In this document: positions 6,504-12,482 of the stretch, one piece after another
Numbering within the stretch: the stretch's first letter is position 1
How the letters are laid out: every line of letters starts with the position of its first letter
NCBI GenBank assembly: GCA_023391775.1
Contig: JAEWAG010000204.1
Location: 1 to 26,158 of the forward strand
Length of the DNA: 26,158 bases
Direction: 5' to 3'
Source of the DNA: Pseudomonadota bacterium
Lineage (GTDB): Bacteria; Pseudomonadota; Gammaproteobacteria; Xanthomonadales; Xanthomonadaceae
Made by a program: the position numbers and the translations under genes
The notes under the pieces: model-generated
Database searches by the model: none
Told to the model about the DNA's origin: nothing
What the model saw: only the letters and a program-made list of their open reading frames with translations

Positions 6504-8741
6504 TCACGCGTTGCCCGACTTGTAGTCGTAGTAGCCGTAGCTGTAGTAGCCGGTGGCGCGCTTCTCGACCGCGTTGAAGATGGTGCCCTTGATATGCACG
6601 CCGTTCTGCTCGAAGCGCTTCAGGGTCAGCAGGATTTCCTTGGCCTGGTTCAGGCCGAAGCGCGTCACCAGCAGGCTGGCACCGGCATGCGCGCCGACGA
6701 TCGCCGGATCGGTCACCGCCAGGATCGGCGGGGTGTCGACGATGACCAGGTCATAGCGCGGCGCGAGCGTCTCGAGAACCTGGCCAAAGCGCGGATGCAT
6801 CAGCAGCTCGGACGGGTTCGGCGGGATATCGCCACGCACCATGTAGTGCATGTTGGCCAACCCGGGCACCTCGTGGATGGCAGCCTCGATCTCGACCTTG
6901 CCAGCCAGCACGTCGGACAGACCATCCTTGGGACCGATGCCCAGCAGCTTGTGCAGGGTGCCCTTGCGCATGTCGGCGTCGATCACCAGCACGCGCTGGC
7001 CTGCCTGGGCAATCACCGCGGCAAGGTTGGCCGAAACGAAGGTCTTGCCGACGCCCGGGCGCGGACCGGAGATGGCGAGGATGTTGTTCTTGGACTCCAG
7101 CATGGCGAAGTGCAGGCTGGTACGCAGGCTGCGCAGCGCCTCCACCGCCAGGTCCGCCGGCTCCGCCACCGCGAGCAGGTGCTGGCGGCCATCGGCACGG
7201 ATGCTGTGCAAGCCTTTGCGGTCGCGACGCGCGCTAGGCAACACCTTGGAATCACTGAGCGGAATGGCCGCATAGACCGGCAGTCCCAGCTCCTCGATCA
7301 CCGCCGGGTCCTCGATGCCCGGATTGAGCATGCGCTGGACGAAAACCAGGGCGATAGCCAGGAACGCGCCGAGCAGCGTGGCCACCAGCACCACCAGCGC
7401 CTTGCGCGGCTTCACCGGCTCGGAGGTGTTGACCACCGCCGGGTCCACGATACGCACGTTACCCACGGTACCGGCTCGGGCCACGTCCAGCTGCTGTGCC
7501 TGGTTGAGCAGCGCAGTGTAGAGCTCGTTGCTGACCTGCAGGTCGCGGGTCAGGCGCAGAAGCTCCTGCTGGGTGTCGGGCAGTGCACTCACCTGACGGC
7601 GGAAACCCGCCTTGCGTGCTTCCAGCTCGCCAATCTGGCTCAGCAAGGCGCGATACGCAGGGTGGTCACGGGTATAGCTGCGGTCCAGCTCGGCCTGCTT
7701 CAGGCGCAGCTGCTGGATGCTGGTCTCGACCGCGACTTCCTGTTCCAGCAGACCCTTAGTCTGCATGGTGATATCGACCGAGTTCGCGGTGGACTGGTAC
7801 CTGGCCATCGCATCCTGCGCGTCCTCGACCTGCTTGCGCACGGTCGGCAGCTGGTCCTTGACGAACTGCAGCTGCGCTGCGGCTTCGGCCGAGCTGCGTT
7901 CGACGTTCTGGCGCACGTAGGCCTCGATGATCTTCTGCACCACGGCTTCGGCACGGGCCGGGTCGGTGTCCTCATAGGTCACCTGCAGGATGCCGGAATC
8001 CTTGCCCTGTTCCGACGCACCGATGTCCTGCTGCAACGCAGCCAGAACATCCAGGCGGCGATGCTTGACGACCTTGAACACCATCCCCGGATTGGCATTC
8101 AGTGCATCGACCTCCGCCAGGACCGCGCCTTGCTGGGCGGTCTCACCCACCTTGCCGCGGACCAGTTCGTTGCCGTCCTCGTCACGCAGGACATAACCAC
8201 CGGCGGCATCCAGAACCTCGAGTTCCAGCTTGGTATCCACCAGAGAGGCAGGAACCTCCAGCTTGTTGAAGCCCGCCAGTTCCCCGCCCCAGCCATAGCC
8301 GCTCAGCCCCAGGAACGGAGCGGCCACCTGCCCCTCGGCTTCGGGCTCGAAACGGCGGGAAAGGAATCCACCCAGCAACGGGAAAGTGCGCGGTTCAACT
8401 TCGATGTCGAGGCGCAGCTGGTCGACCGCAGCACCCACCACGGTGCGCGAGCGCAACAGGGCAATCTCGGTCGTCGAGACGACGCTACCGGCGCCAGCAA
8501 GCGAGGTCAGGTCGGAGAGGCCCGGGATGCTGGGCATCTGGGCCTCCACCTGGACCATGGCCTGGGCCCGATACACTGGTGCAGCCAGCAGCGCATAGGC
8601 CACGCTGAGCACGAAGAACACGGCGGTCGTGCCGAGGATCCACCATTTCCTGTCGACCAGCGTACCCAGCAGTTCGCGCAGGTCGATCTCATCCTCGTTG
8701 CCAGCCGTGCCAGCCGTGGTTTCCTTGGCCATCGATCTCAT
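6504..8741 (-). CDS. wzc: Wzc/Etk-type polysaccharide co-polymerase with BY-kinase domain
   Basis: This is an inner-membrane chain-length regulator and tyrosine autokinase that works with Wzy polymerase and the Wza channel. The 745-residue product has a Wzz-type N terminus (ELLGTLVDRKWWILGTT), a first membrane helix at about 34-53, and a long periplasmic region with coiled-coil stretches around 285-430. A second helix lies near 447-470, followed by a cytoplasmic BY-kinase. The kinase has Walker A GPRPGVGKTF (about 560), Walker A' VLVIDADMRKG and Walker B LVIVDTPPI. It ends in a tyrosine cluster, YYSYGYYDY, the usual autophosphorylation site. The fused architecture is proteobacterial Wzc. The start at 8741 could instead be the ATG at 8732, which has GGAATGAG upstream. 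It lies 33 bases after wzb. The name etk would be equally fitting given the gfc genes across the promoter region. Confidence 0.94.
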   Translation of the reverse strand: MRSMAKETTAGTAGNEDEIDLRELLGTLVDRKWWILGTTAVFFVLSVAYALLAAPVYRAQAMVQVEAQMPSIPGLSDLTSLAGAGSVVSTTEIALLRSRTVVGAAVDQLRLDIEVEPRTFPLLGGFLSRRFEPEAEGQVAAPFLGLSGYGWGGELAGFNKLEVPASLVDTKLELEVLDAAGGYVLRDEDGNELVRGKVGETAQQGAVLAEVDALNANPGMVFKVVKHRRLDVLAALQQDIGASEQGKDSGILQVTYEDTDPARAEAVVQKIIEAYVRQNVERSSAEAAAQLQFVKDQLPTVRKQVEDAQDAMARYQSTANSVDITMQTKGLLEQEVAVETSIQQLRLKQAELDRSYTRDHPAYRALLSQIGELEARKAGFRRQVSALPDTQQELLRLTRDLQVSNELYTALLNQAQQLDVARAGTVGNVRIVDPAVVNTSEPVKPRKALVVLVATLLGAFLAIALVFVQRMLNPGIEDPAVIEELGLPVYAAIPLSDSKVLPSARRDRKGLHSIRADGRQHLLAVAEPADLAVEALRSLRTSLHFAMLESKNNILAISGPRPGVGKTFVSANLAAVIAQAGQRVLVIDADMRKGTLHKLLGIGPKDGLSDVLAGKVEIEAAIHEVPGLANMHYMVRGDIPPNPSELLMHPRFGQVLETLAPRYDLVIVDTPPILAVTDPAIVGAHAGASLLVTRFGLNQAKEILLTLKRFEQNGVHIKGTIFNAVEKRATGYYSYGYYDYKSGNA

Positions 8742-8774
8742 TCCATCCGTCGGGGGGAGCCGCGGTAGCGACTG

Positions 8775-9215
8775 TTACTTGATATAGGGAACCCAGCTGT
8801 CCACGCACTCGTCGATCAGCTGGTACACATGTTCGAAAGCTTCGCGGCTCTGGCGGTACGGGTCCGGAATTTCCCGCTGACCGCGCCACTTGCCCAGGAG
8901 AAAGGTCTTGCCACTGACCTGCGGCACCTCACGCGCAATCTTCACCTGATGGGACTGCTCCATCACCAGGATCAGGTCCGCGGCGGCGAGCACCGAGGGC
9001 GAAGCCTGGCGGGCCTGATGTCCGTCCGGGTCGATCCCGGCCTCGCGCAAAAGCGCTGCCGCCTCCGGATCCACCGGCCGCCCGACCAGGGCCTGCAGCC
9101 CGGCCGAGGAGATCTGCACACCCGCCCGCCCTTGTAGACGGTGACGCATCAGTATCTCGGCAGTCGGGCTGCGGCAGATGTTGCCAACACAGACAAACAG
9201 AACCTTCTTGAACAC
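8775..9215 (-). CDS. wzb: Wzb/Etp-type low-molecular-weight protein tyrosine phosphatase
   Basis: This is a cytoplasmic LMW-PTP that dephosphorylates the tyrosine tail of the Wzc kinase, which is required for cycling during polysaccharide assembly. The 146-residue protein begins with the P-loop VCVGNICRS (nucleophile Cys9, Arg15, Ser16) and has the general-acid loop IPDPYRQ near residue 117, the standard family layout and length. The reading starts with GTG at 9215; the ribosome-binding site is weak. It is the first gene on the minus strand leaving the divergent control region and precedes wzc by 33 bases, so phosphatase and kinase are probably co-transcribed. Confident in function through family plus neighbour. 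Confidence 0.94.
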   Translation of the reverse strand: MFKKVLFVCVGNICRSPTAEILMRHRLQGRAGVQISSAGLQALVGRPVDPEAAALLREAGIDPDGHQARQASPSVLAAADLILVMEQSHQVKIAREVPQVSGKTFLLGKWRGQREIPDPYRQSREAFEHVYQLIDECVDSWVPYIK

Positions 9216-9306
9216 GTACCCGGAGTCCCCGCGCTGCCTGCTACATATGTCTCTCCGGAGCGCTGGACGACCCGGCCGCGCGCAAGCTTACCTGATGCGG
9301 CCGTCG

Positions 9307-9319
9307 GATGCTGCAATGC
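9307..9319 (+). promoter_or_regulatory. Motif copy GATGCTGCAATGC in the wzb/gfcA divergent region
   Basis: This 13-mer differs by one base from GATGTTGCAATGC at 14781-14793, ahead of the initiating transferase gene. Both copies lie in promoter regions of the same polysaccharide locus. Here the second half of the dyad seen at 14781-14799 is degenerate. It may be a shared regulator site; two copies are too few to be sure. Confidence 0.25.
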
Positions 9320-9357
9320 GTCGACGTGAAGGTTTCGTCAATAAGCTATTGAAGTAG

Positions 9358-9387
9358 TTGACAATCCCACAAGGGCTGGAATATGGT
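9358..9387 (+). promoter_or_regulatory. Predicted sigma70 promoter for the gfcA/wza-gfcBCD transcripts
   Basis: A perfect -35 box TTGACA (9358-9363), an 18-base spacer and TATGGT (9382-9387, 4/6 of the -10 consensus) lie 43 bases upstream of the gfcA-like ATG, which has an AGGAGA ribosome-binding site (9417-9422). It is the best promoter candidate in the divergent interval 9216-9430. No equally good promoter was found for the wzb side. Confidence 0.55.
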
Positions 9388-9430
9388 CCTCGCTGAGTAG
9401 TAGCCCTTCACCTTTCAGGAGAGATCCCCC

Positions 9431-9757
9431 ATGAAGACCAAGATTGCCGGTCTGGCCGTCCTCGTTGGGCTGCTGGCCCAGCCTTATGCATTTGCGCAGG
9501 AGAATGATCAGCCGCAGCAGGAAGAGGCGGGGGATCCTGCTGGCAGTGATGCCGCCGCTGGAACCGGTACGGCGACCGAAGTGGGTCTGGTTGTGGGCTC
9601 CACGCTGATCGGCGTGGGCCTCGTATCCGCCGCGAACGACGGCGATGGTGGCGGCCGCGAAACCACCCCGGGTGGCGGCGGTGGCGGTGGCGGCGGCGGC
9701 GGTGGTGGCACCGGCGGTACGGGTGGCACCGGCGGTACGGGCGGCACCGGCGGCTGA
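9431..9757 (+). CDS. GfcA/YjbE-like small secreted Gly-rich protein
   Basis: A 108-residue protein with a clear signal peptide: a basic start MKTK, hydrophobic core LAVLVGLLAQPY and a likely cut after AFA (residue 22). A short acidic Gln/Glu-rich part follows, then a hydrophobic Gly/Val segment VGLVVGSTLIGVGLVSAAND (50-69). The tail is almost only glycine with GGT repeats (about 81-108). The pattern of signal peptide, Ala/Thr/Gly stretch, hydrophobic Val segment, AAND-GDGG and low-complexity tail is that of E. coli GfcA and YjbE, which head the gfc and yjb operons; those sequences are recalled, not aligned. The function of that family is unknown. It has a strong ribosome-binding site and its own terminator just after, so it may be made in excess over the downstream genes. 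The low-complexity tail is probably disordered. Confidence 0.8.
   Translation: MKTKIAGLAVLVGLLAQPYAFAQENDQPQQEEAGDPAGSDAAAGTGTATEVGLVVGSTLIGVGLVSAANDGDGGGRETTPGGGGGGGGGGGGGTGGTGGTGGTGGTGG
9707..9754 (+). repeat. 18-base tandem repeat encoding the GGT tail
   Basis: The unit GGCACCGGCGGTACGGGT is present twice (9707-9724; 9725-9742 with one change), plus a partial third copy to 9754. It encodes repeated Gly-Thr-Gly-Gly-Thr-Gly at the end of the gfcA-like protein. It follows a GGC/GGT-rich run (9671-9706) encoding polyglycine. Copy number could change by slippage without shifting the frame. Confidence 0.85.
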
Positions 9758-9783
9758 TCCACGCTGCGAAGCATGAGCACAAG

Positions 9784-9817
9784 GCCCGCCGGCCTTTGAT
9801 GTCCGGCGGGCTTTTTT
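9784..9817 (+). terminator. Strong rho-independent terminator after the gfcA-like gene
   Basis: GCCCGCCGG (9784-9792) pairs perfectly with CCGGCGGGC (9803-9811) around a 10-base loop, followed by six T (9812-9817). It sits between the gfcA-like stop and the wza start, inside what would otherwise be one operon. The long wza-gfcBCD message must therefore arise from read-through or from an internal promoter. Confidence 0.9.
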
Positions 9818-9859
9818 GTGTATGGGGCGCTCTGCCCCGACCAATCGAACGGAAGCGAC

Positions 9860-10972
9860 ATGAATCGAGCCTCTCGGGCCGGCGCCTTCGCGCTGACGGC
9901 CAGCGTTTTTCTTTCCGGCTGCATCTGGGCTCCGGGCCAGCATCTGTCGCGTACCGAGCCCGGCCCCGGGCAGATCCGCACCTCCGGCAACGACCAGTTG
10001 GACCTGGTGGCGATCACGCCCCGCCTGATTGCAATGGAGCAGGCCACCCGTACTGGCAGCCAGCAGGTGCCCCAGGCATTGGTGGATTACCAGCCCGAGC
10101 CCTATCGAATCGGCGCGGGAGACGTCCTGTACATCACGGTCTGGGACCACCCGGAACTGACCGTGCCTGCCGGACCGCAGCAGCAGGTCAACCTCGCGGG
10201 CCGACTCGTGCAGGGTGATGGCACGTTGTTCTACCCGTATATCGGCAAGCTGGAGGCCGCAGGCCTTACCCCGACCGAATTGCGCGACACGCTGTCCAAG
10301 CAGTTGGCGGCTGTGATCCATGAGCCGCAGGTCGATGTGTCTGTATTGACGTATGCCAGCCAGCGGGTCTGGGTCTCCGGTGCCGCGCGCCAGGCCTCGG
10401 TGGTGCCGCTGACCGTGGTTCCGCTGACACTGCAGGACGCTATCAGCACCGCTGGGTTCGATCCCGCACAGGCTGACCTCTCCGGCGTGCGCCTGACCCG
10501 CGACGGCGTCACCCATGTGCTTGACATGTCCCGTCTCGGAGGCCAGCCGATCTACCTGCGTGCCGAGGACCAGATCTACATCCCCTACCTCGACGCCAAG
10601 GAAGTGTTCGTGGTCGGCGAGGTCAACCAGCCCGGCGCACAGAACTTCAAGACCGGCAGCATCAGCCTGAGCCAGGCGCTTGGCCGCTCGCGTGGCCTGG
10701 CGCAAGCCACCTCCAATGGCAATGCGGTGTACGTGATCCGGGGAGCCCAGGCGAGCGATCTGCAGCAGAAGCCCTCGGTGGTTTACCAGCTTGAGGCGAA
10801 GTCGCCCGCGGCGTTCGCCGTAGCCAGCCAGTTCGAACTGCTGCCGGGTGACGTGGTGTTCGTCGGTGCCGCTGGCGTCACCCGCTGGAGCCGCTTCGTG
10901 AACCAGCTGCTGCCGTTCACGGCGATCATCAGCAACGCGGCCAGCGCCAGCAACGACATTTCCAACAACTGA
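9860..10972 (+). CDS. wza: Wza/GfcE-type outer-membrane polysaccharide export lipoprotein
   Basis: This is an outer-membrane lipoprotein forming the octameric channel through which the polymer leaves the periplasm, docking with Wzc. The 370-residue form starting at the ATG 9860 (GGAAG ribosome-binding site) has a lipobox LSGC with Cys21. A polysaccharide-export domain begins at YRIGAGDVLYITVWDHPELT (about 87-106) and is followed by two SLBB domains, VWVSGAARQASVVPL (about 168) and VFVVGEVNQPGAQNF (about 248). A C-terminal amphipathic helix, WSRFVNQLLPFTAI (about 342), would line the outer-membrane pore. The frame is open 14 codons further upstream, but that would put residues before the signal peptide and into the terminator. 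It is eight bases from gfcB. Confidence 0.94.
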   Translation: MNRASRAGAFALTASVFLSGCIWAPGQHLSRTEPGPGQIRTSGNDQLDLVAITPRLIAMEQATRTGSQQVPQALVDYQPEPYRIGAGDVLYITVWDHPELTVPAGPQQQVNLAGRLVQGDGTLFYPYIGKLEAAGLTPTELRDTLSKQLAAVIHEPQVDVSVLTYASQRVWVSGAARQASVVPLTVVPLTLQDAISTAGFDPAQADLSGVRLTRDGVTHVLDMSRLGGQPIYLRAEDQIYIPYLDAKEVFVVGEVNQPGAQNFKTGSISLSQALGRSRGLAQATSNGNAVYVIRGAQASDLQQKPSVVYQLEAKSPAAFAVASQFELLPGDVVFVGAAGVTRWSRFVNQLLPFTAIISNAASASNDISNN

Positions 10973-10980
10973 CGGCTGCC

Positions 10981-11688
10981 GTGTCCGCGCTTTCCGTCAA
11001 ACGACGGAGGGGTCTGCCTCCCTCCCCCCGATTCCTGGTCGGCCTACGTCGGGCCGCGACCGTGTTCGCGGCAGCCCTGCTGTTGGGCGGCTGTGGTGCG
11101 ACGGTACGTACCGGCATCGACGTGGCACGATCGCTGGTCGGCGGAGGCGAAGACATGGAGGCTGCAGCCCGGAAAGTCGCGGCCAGCCCCTACGCCAGCC
11201 TGATGATGGATGACGGCAGAACAACTGGTGTCATGGTGCTGGGCAACGATGACGAAGGTCGGCTTTCCTGGCATGCCGGCCGGCGGATCCTGTTCCTTTG
11301 CGAAGGTGGCCTGGTGTGCGGCACCCATGAGATGGCCGCGCGCCTGGACGGCATGCAGGTGGAGGGCCCAAACCCTTTTCTTGACCTGCGCGCGGTAACC
11401 GGTACCGCGACCGTGTTCCGCCGTTACGACTGGCATGAGGGTTATCGCTACGGCATTCCTGTCACCGGCAGGGTGCGCCGCATCGGTCCCGAGTCTGTTC
11501 AGATCCTGGACCGCACGCGCGAACTGGTCCGCTACGAAGAGCAACTGTCGGGACCCGACGTGGAAGGCACGAACCGTTACTGGATCGACCCGGCAACGGG
11601 CACGCTCTGGAAGAGCCGCCAGTTGGTAGCGCCTGGCACCTACGTCGAGATTACCCAGCTGAAGCCATACCGGCGGAGACCACAGTGA
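10981..11688 (+). CDS. gfcB: GfcB/YjbF-type group 4 capsule lipoprotein
   Basis: A 235-residue predicted lipoprotein. The GTG start at 10981 is followed by an Arg-rich n-region, a hydrophobic core AATVFAAALLL and lipobox LGGC (Cys38). The mature part contains SPYASLMM, a region of short beta strands with RRILFLCEGGLVCGTH, RRYDWHEGYRYGIPVTGR and a closing YWIDPATGTLWKSRQLVAPG. This fits the YjbF/GfcB (YmcC) family of outer-membrane lipoproteins found in exopolysaccharide operons, whose exact role is unknown. Position supports it: it lies between wza and a gfcC-like gene, and its TGA overlaps the gfcC-like GTG by 4 bases (GTGA). A family call by pattern and context. Confidence 0.85.
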   Translation: MSALSVKRRRGLPPSPRFLVGLRRAATVFAAALLLGGCGATVRTGIDVARSLVGGGEDMEAAARKVAASPYASLMMDDGRTTGVMVLGNDDEGRLSWHAGRRILFLCEGGLVCGTHEMAARLDGMQVEGPNPFLDLRAVTGTATVFRRYDWHEGYRYGIPVTGRVRRIGPESVQILDRTRELVRYEEQLSGPDVEGTNRYWIDPATGTLWKSRQLVAPGTYVEITQLKPYRRRPQ

Positions 11689-12482
11689 AGCCGGCCAGAG
11701 CGATGATACTGGCGACGCTGTTCGCCCTGCTTTTCCCTGTGGTTGCTTCCGCCTCCCCTGCGACGGTGAACGTTGCGGTCGAGGGTGCGGTGCACAAGCC
11801 GGGCGTATACGCGCTGCCTGCTGGCGGCCGCTTCGCCGACGCCGCGCTCGTCGCCGTGCCGAGCCGCCAGGCTTACACGCTTGGTGCCGCCGTCTTCCGC
11901 AGGGAGGCGCTTGCCGATCAGATCCGGCTGCGGGCCGCGCTTCTGCATGACCTCGAGCAGGTGGCGATATCTCCCGACACACCCGCACCCGTCGCCGCGC
12001 GTGCGCGGGTTCTCCATGCCTGGATCGAGCGGCTGCCGGCGACGGGACGTATTCCCCTTGACGGCAACCTCCGCCGCCTGGAGGTGGGCAAGGGCGACAG
12101 CAACCGCTTGCTCGCTGAGGGTGACCGGCTTTTTTATCCCGTGCGCCCCTCGAAAGTTTCCGTGGTTGGTGCGGTCAACGCACCGTGCTCCCTGCCCCAC
12201 GTCCCAGGCCGGGATGCGGCGGATTACCTGGCCGCCTGCCCACTGGACACAGGTGCGGCCGAGCGGAATGTAATTAATGTGGTGCAGCCCGATGGCCAGG
12301 TCCAGGTCCTCGGTACTGCCAGCTGGAACCGAAGCCCCCCCCAGGCCTTGGCCCCCGGCGCGATCATCCATGTGCCGCTCAACATAAGGGCGACCCGCAA
12401 GTCTGCTCCCGAGCTCGATGCAACCATGACGACCTTCCTGGCTACTCAAGCGTTGCCGCATGACGCGCTGGTGGGTCCATGA
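11685..12482 (+). CDS. gfcC: GfcC/YjbG-type periplasmic capsule biosynthesis protein
   Basis: A 265-residue periplasmic protein with a signal peptide (core MILATLFALLFPVV, likely cleavage after ASA, residue 24). The mature protein opens with a beta-grasp/SLBB-like segment VNVAVEGAVHKPGVYALPAG, then a helical part (RREALADQIRLRAALLHDLE). A second SLBB-like part, DRLFYPVRPSKVSVVGAV, follows, then a third strand-rich section ending AIIHVPLNI. The known GfcC structure is made of Wza-like domains, which fits this order. It starts at GTG 11685, overlapping gfcB, and its TGA overlaps the ATG of the next gene (ATGA). A run of eight C (12335-12342) inside the frame could be a slippage point. Its precise biochemical role is unknown for the family. 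Confidence 0.85.
   Translation: MKPARAMILATLFALLFPVVASASPATVNVAVEGAVHKPGVYALPAGGRFADAALVAVPSRQAYTLGAAVFRREALADQIRLRAALLHDLEQVAISPDTPAPVAARARVLHAWIERLPATGRIPLDGNLRRLEVGKGDSNRLLAEGDRLFYPVRPSKVSVVGAVNAPCSLPHVPGRDAADYLAACPLDTGAAERNVINVVQPDGQVQVLGTASWNRSPPQALAPGAIIHVPLNIRATRKSAPELDATMTTFLATQALPHDALVGP

Noticed and set aside
8757..8767. CGCGGTAGCGA resembling the ops/JUMPstart element (GGCGGTAG)
   Set aside because: It is on the plus strand inside the wzb-wzc gap, opposite to transcription of both genes, and has mismatches at both ends of the core.
5286..8768. A 1160-codon open frame on the plus strand
   Set aside because: It runs antisense through ubiA and wzc, both of which are certain by motifs. 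Its product is His/Gln/Arg-rich low-complexity sequence typical of the mirror frame of GC-rich genes.
9320..9340. CRP/Clp-like site near CGTGAAGGTTTCGTCA
   Set aside because: The half-sites are 8 rather than 6 bases apart and the second does not match TCACA.
9338..10705. A 455-codon minus-strand frame opposite gfcA and wza
   Set aside because: It is antisense to genes with signal peptide, lipobox, SLBB domains and a terminator. The composition is that of a shadow frame.
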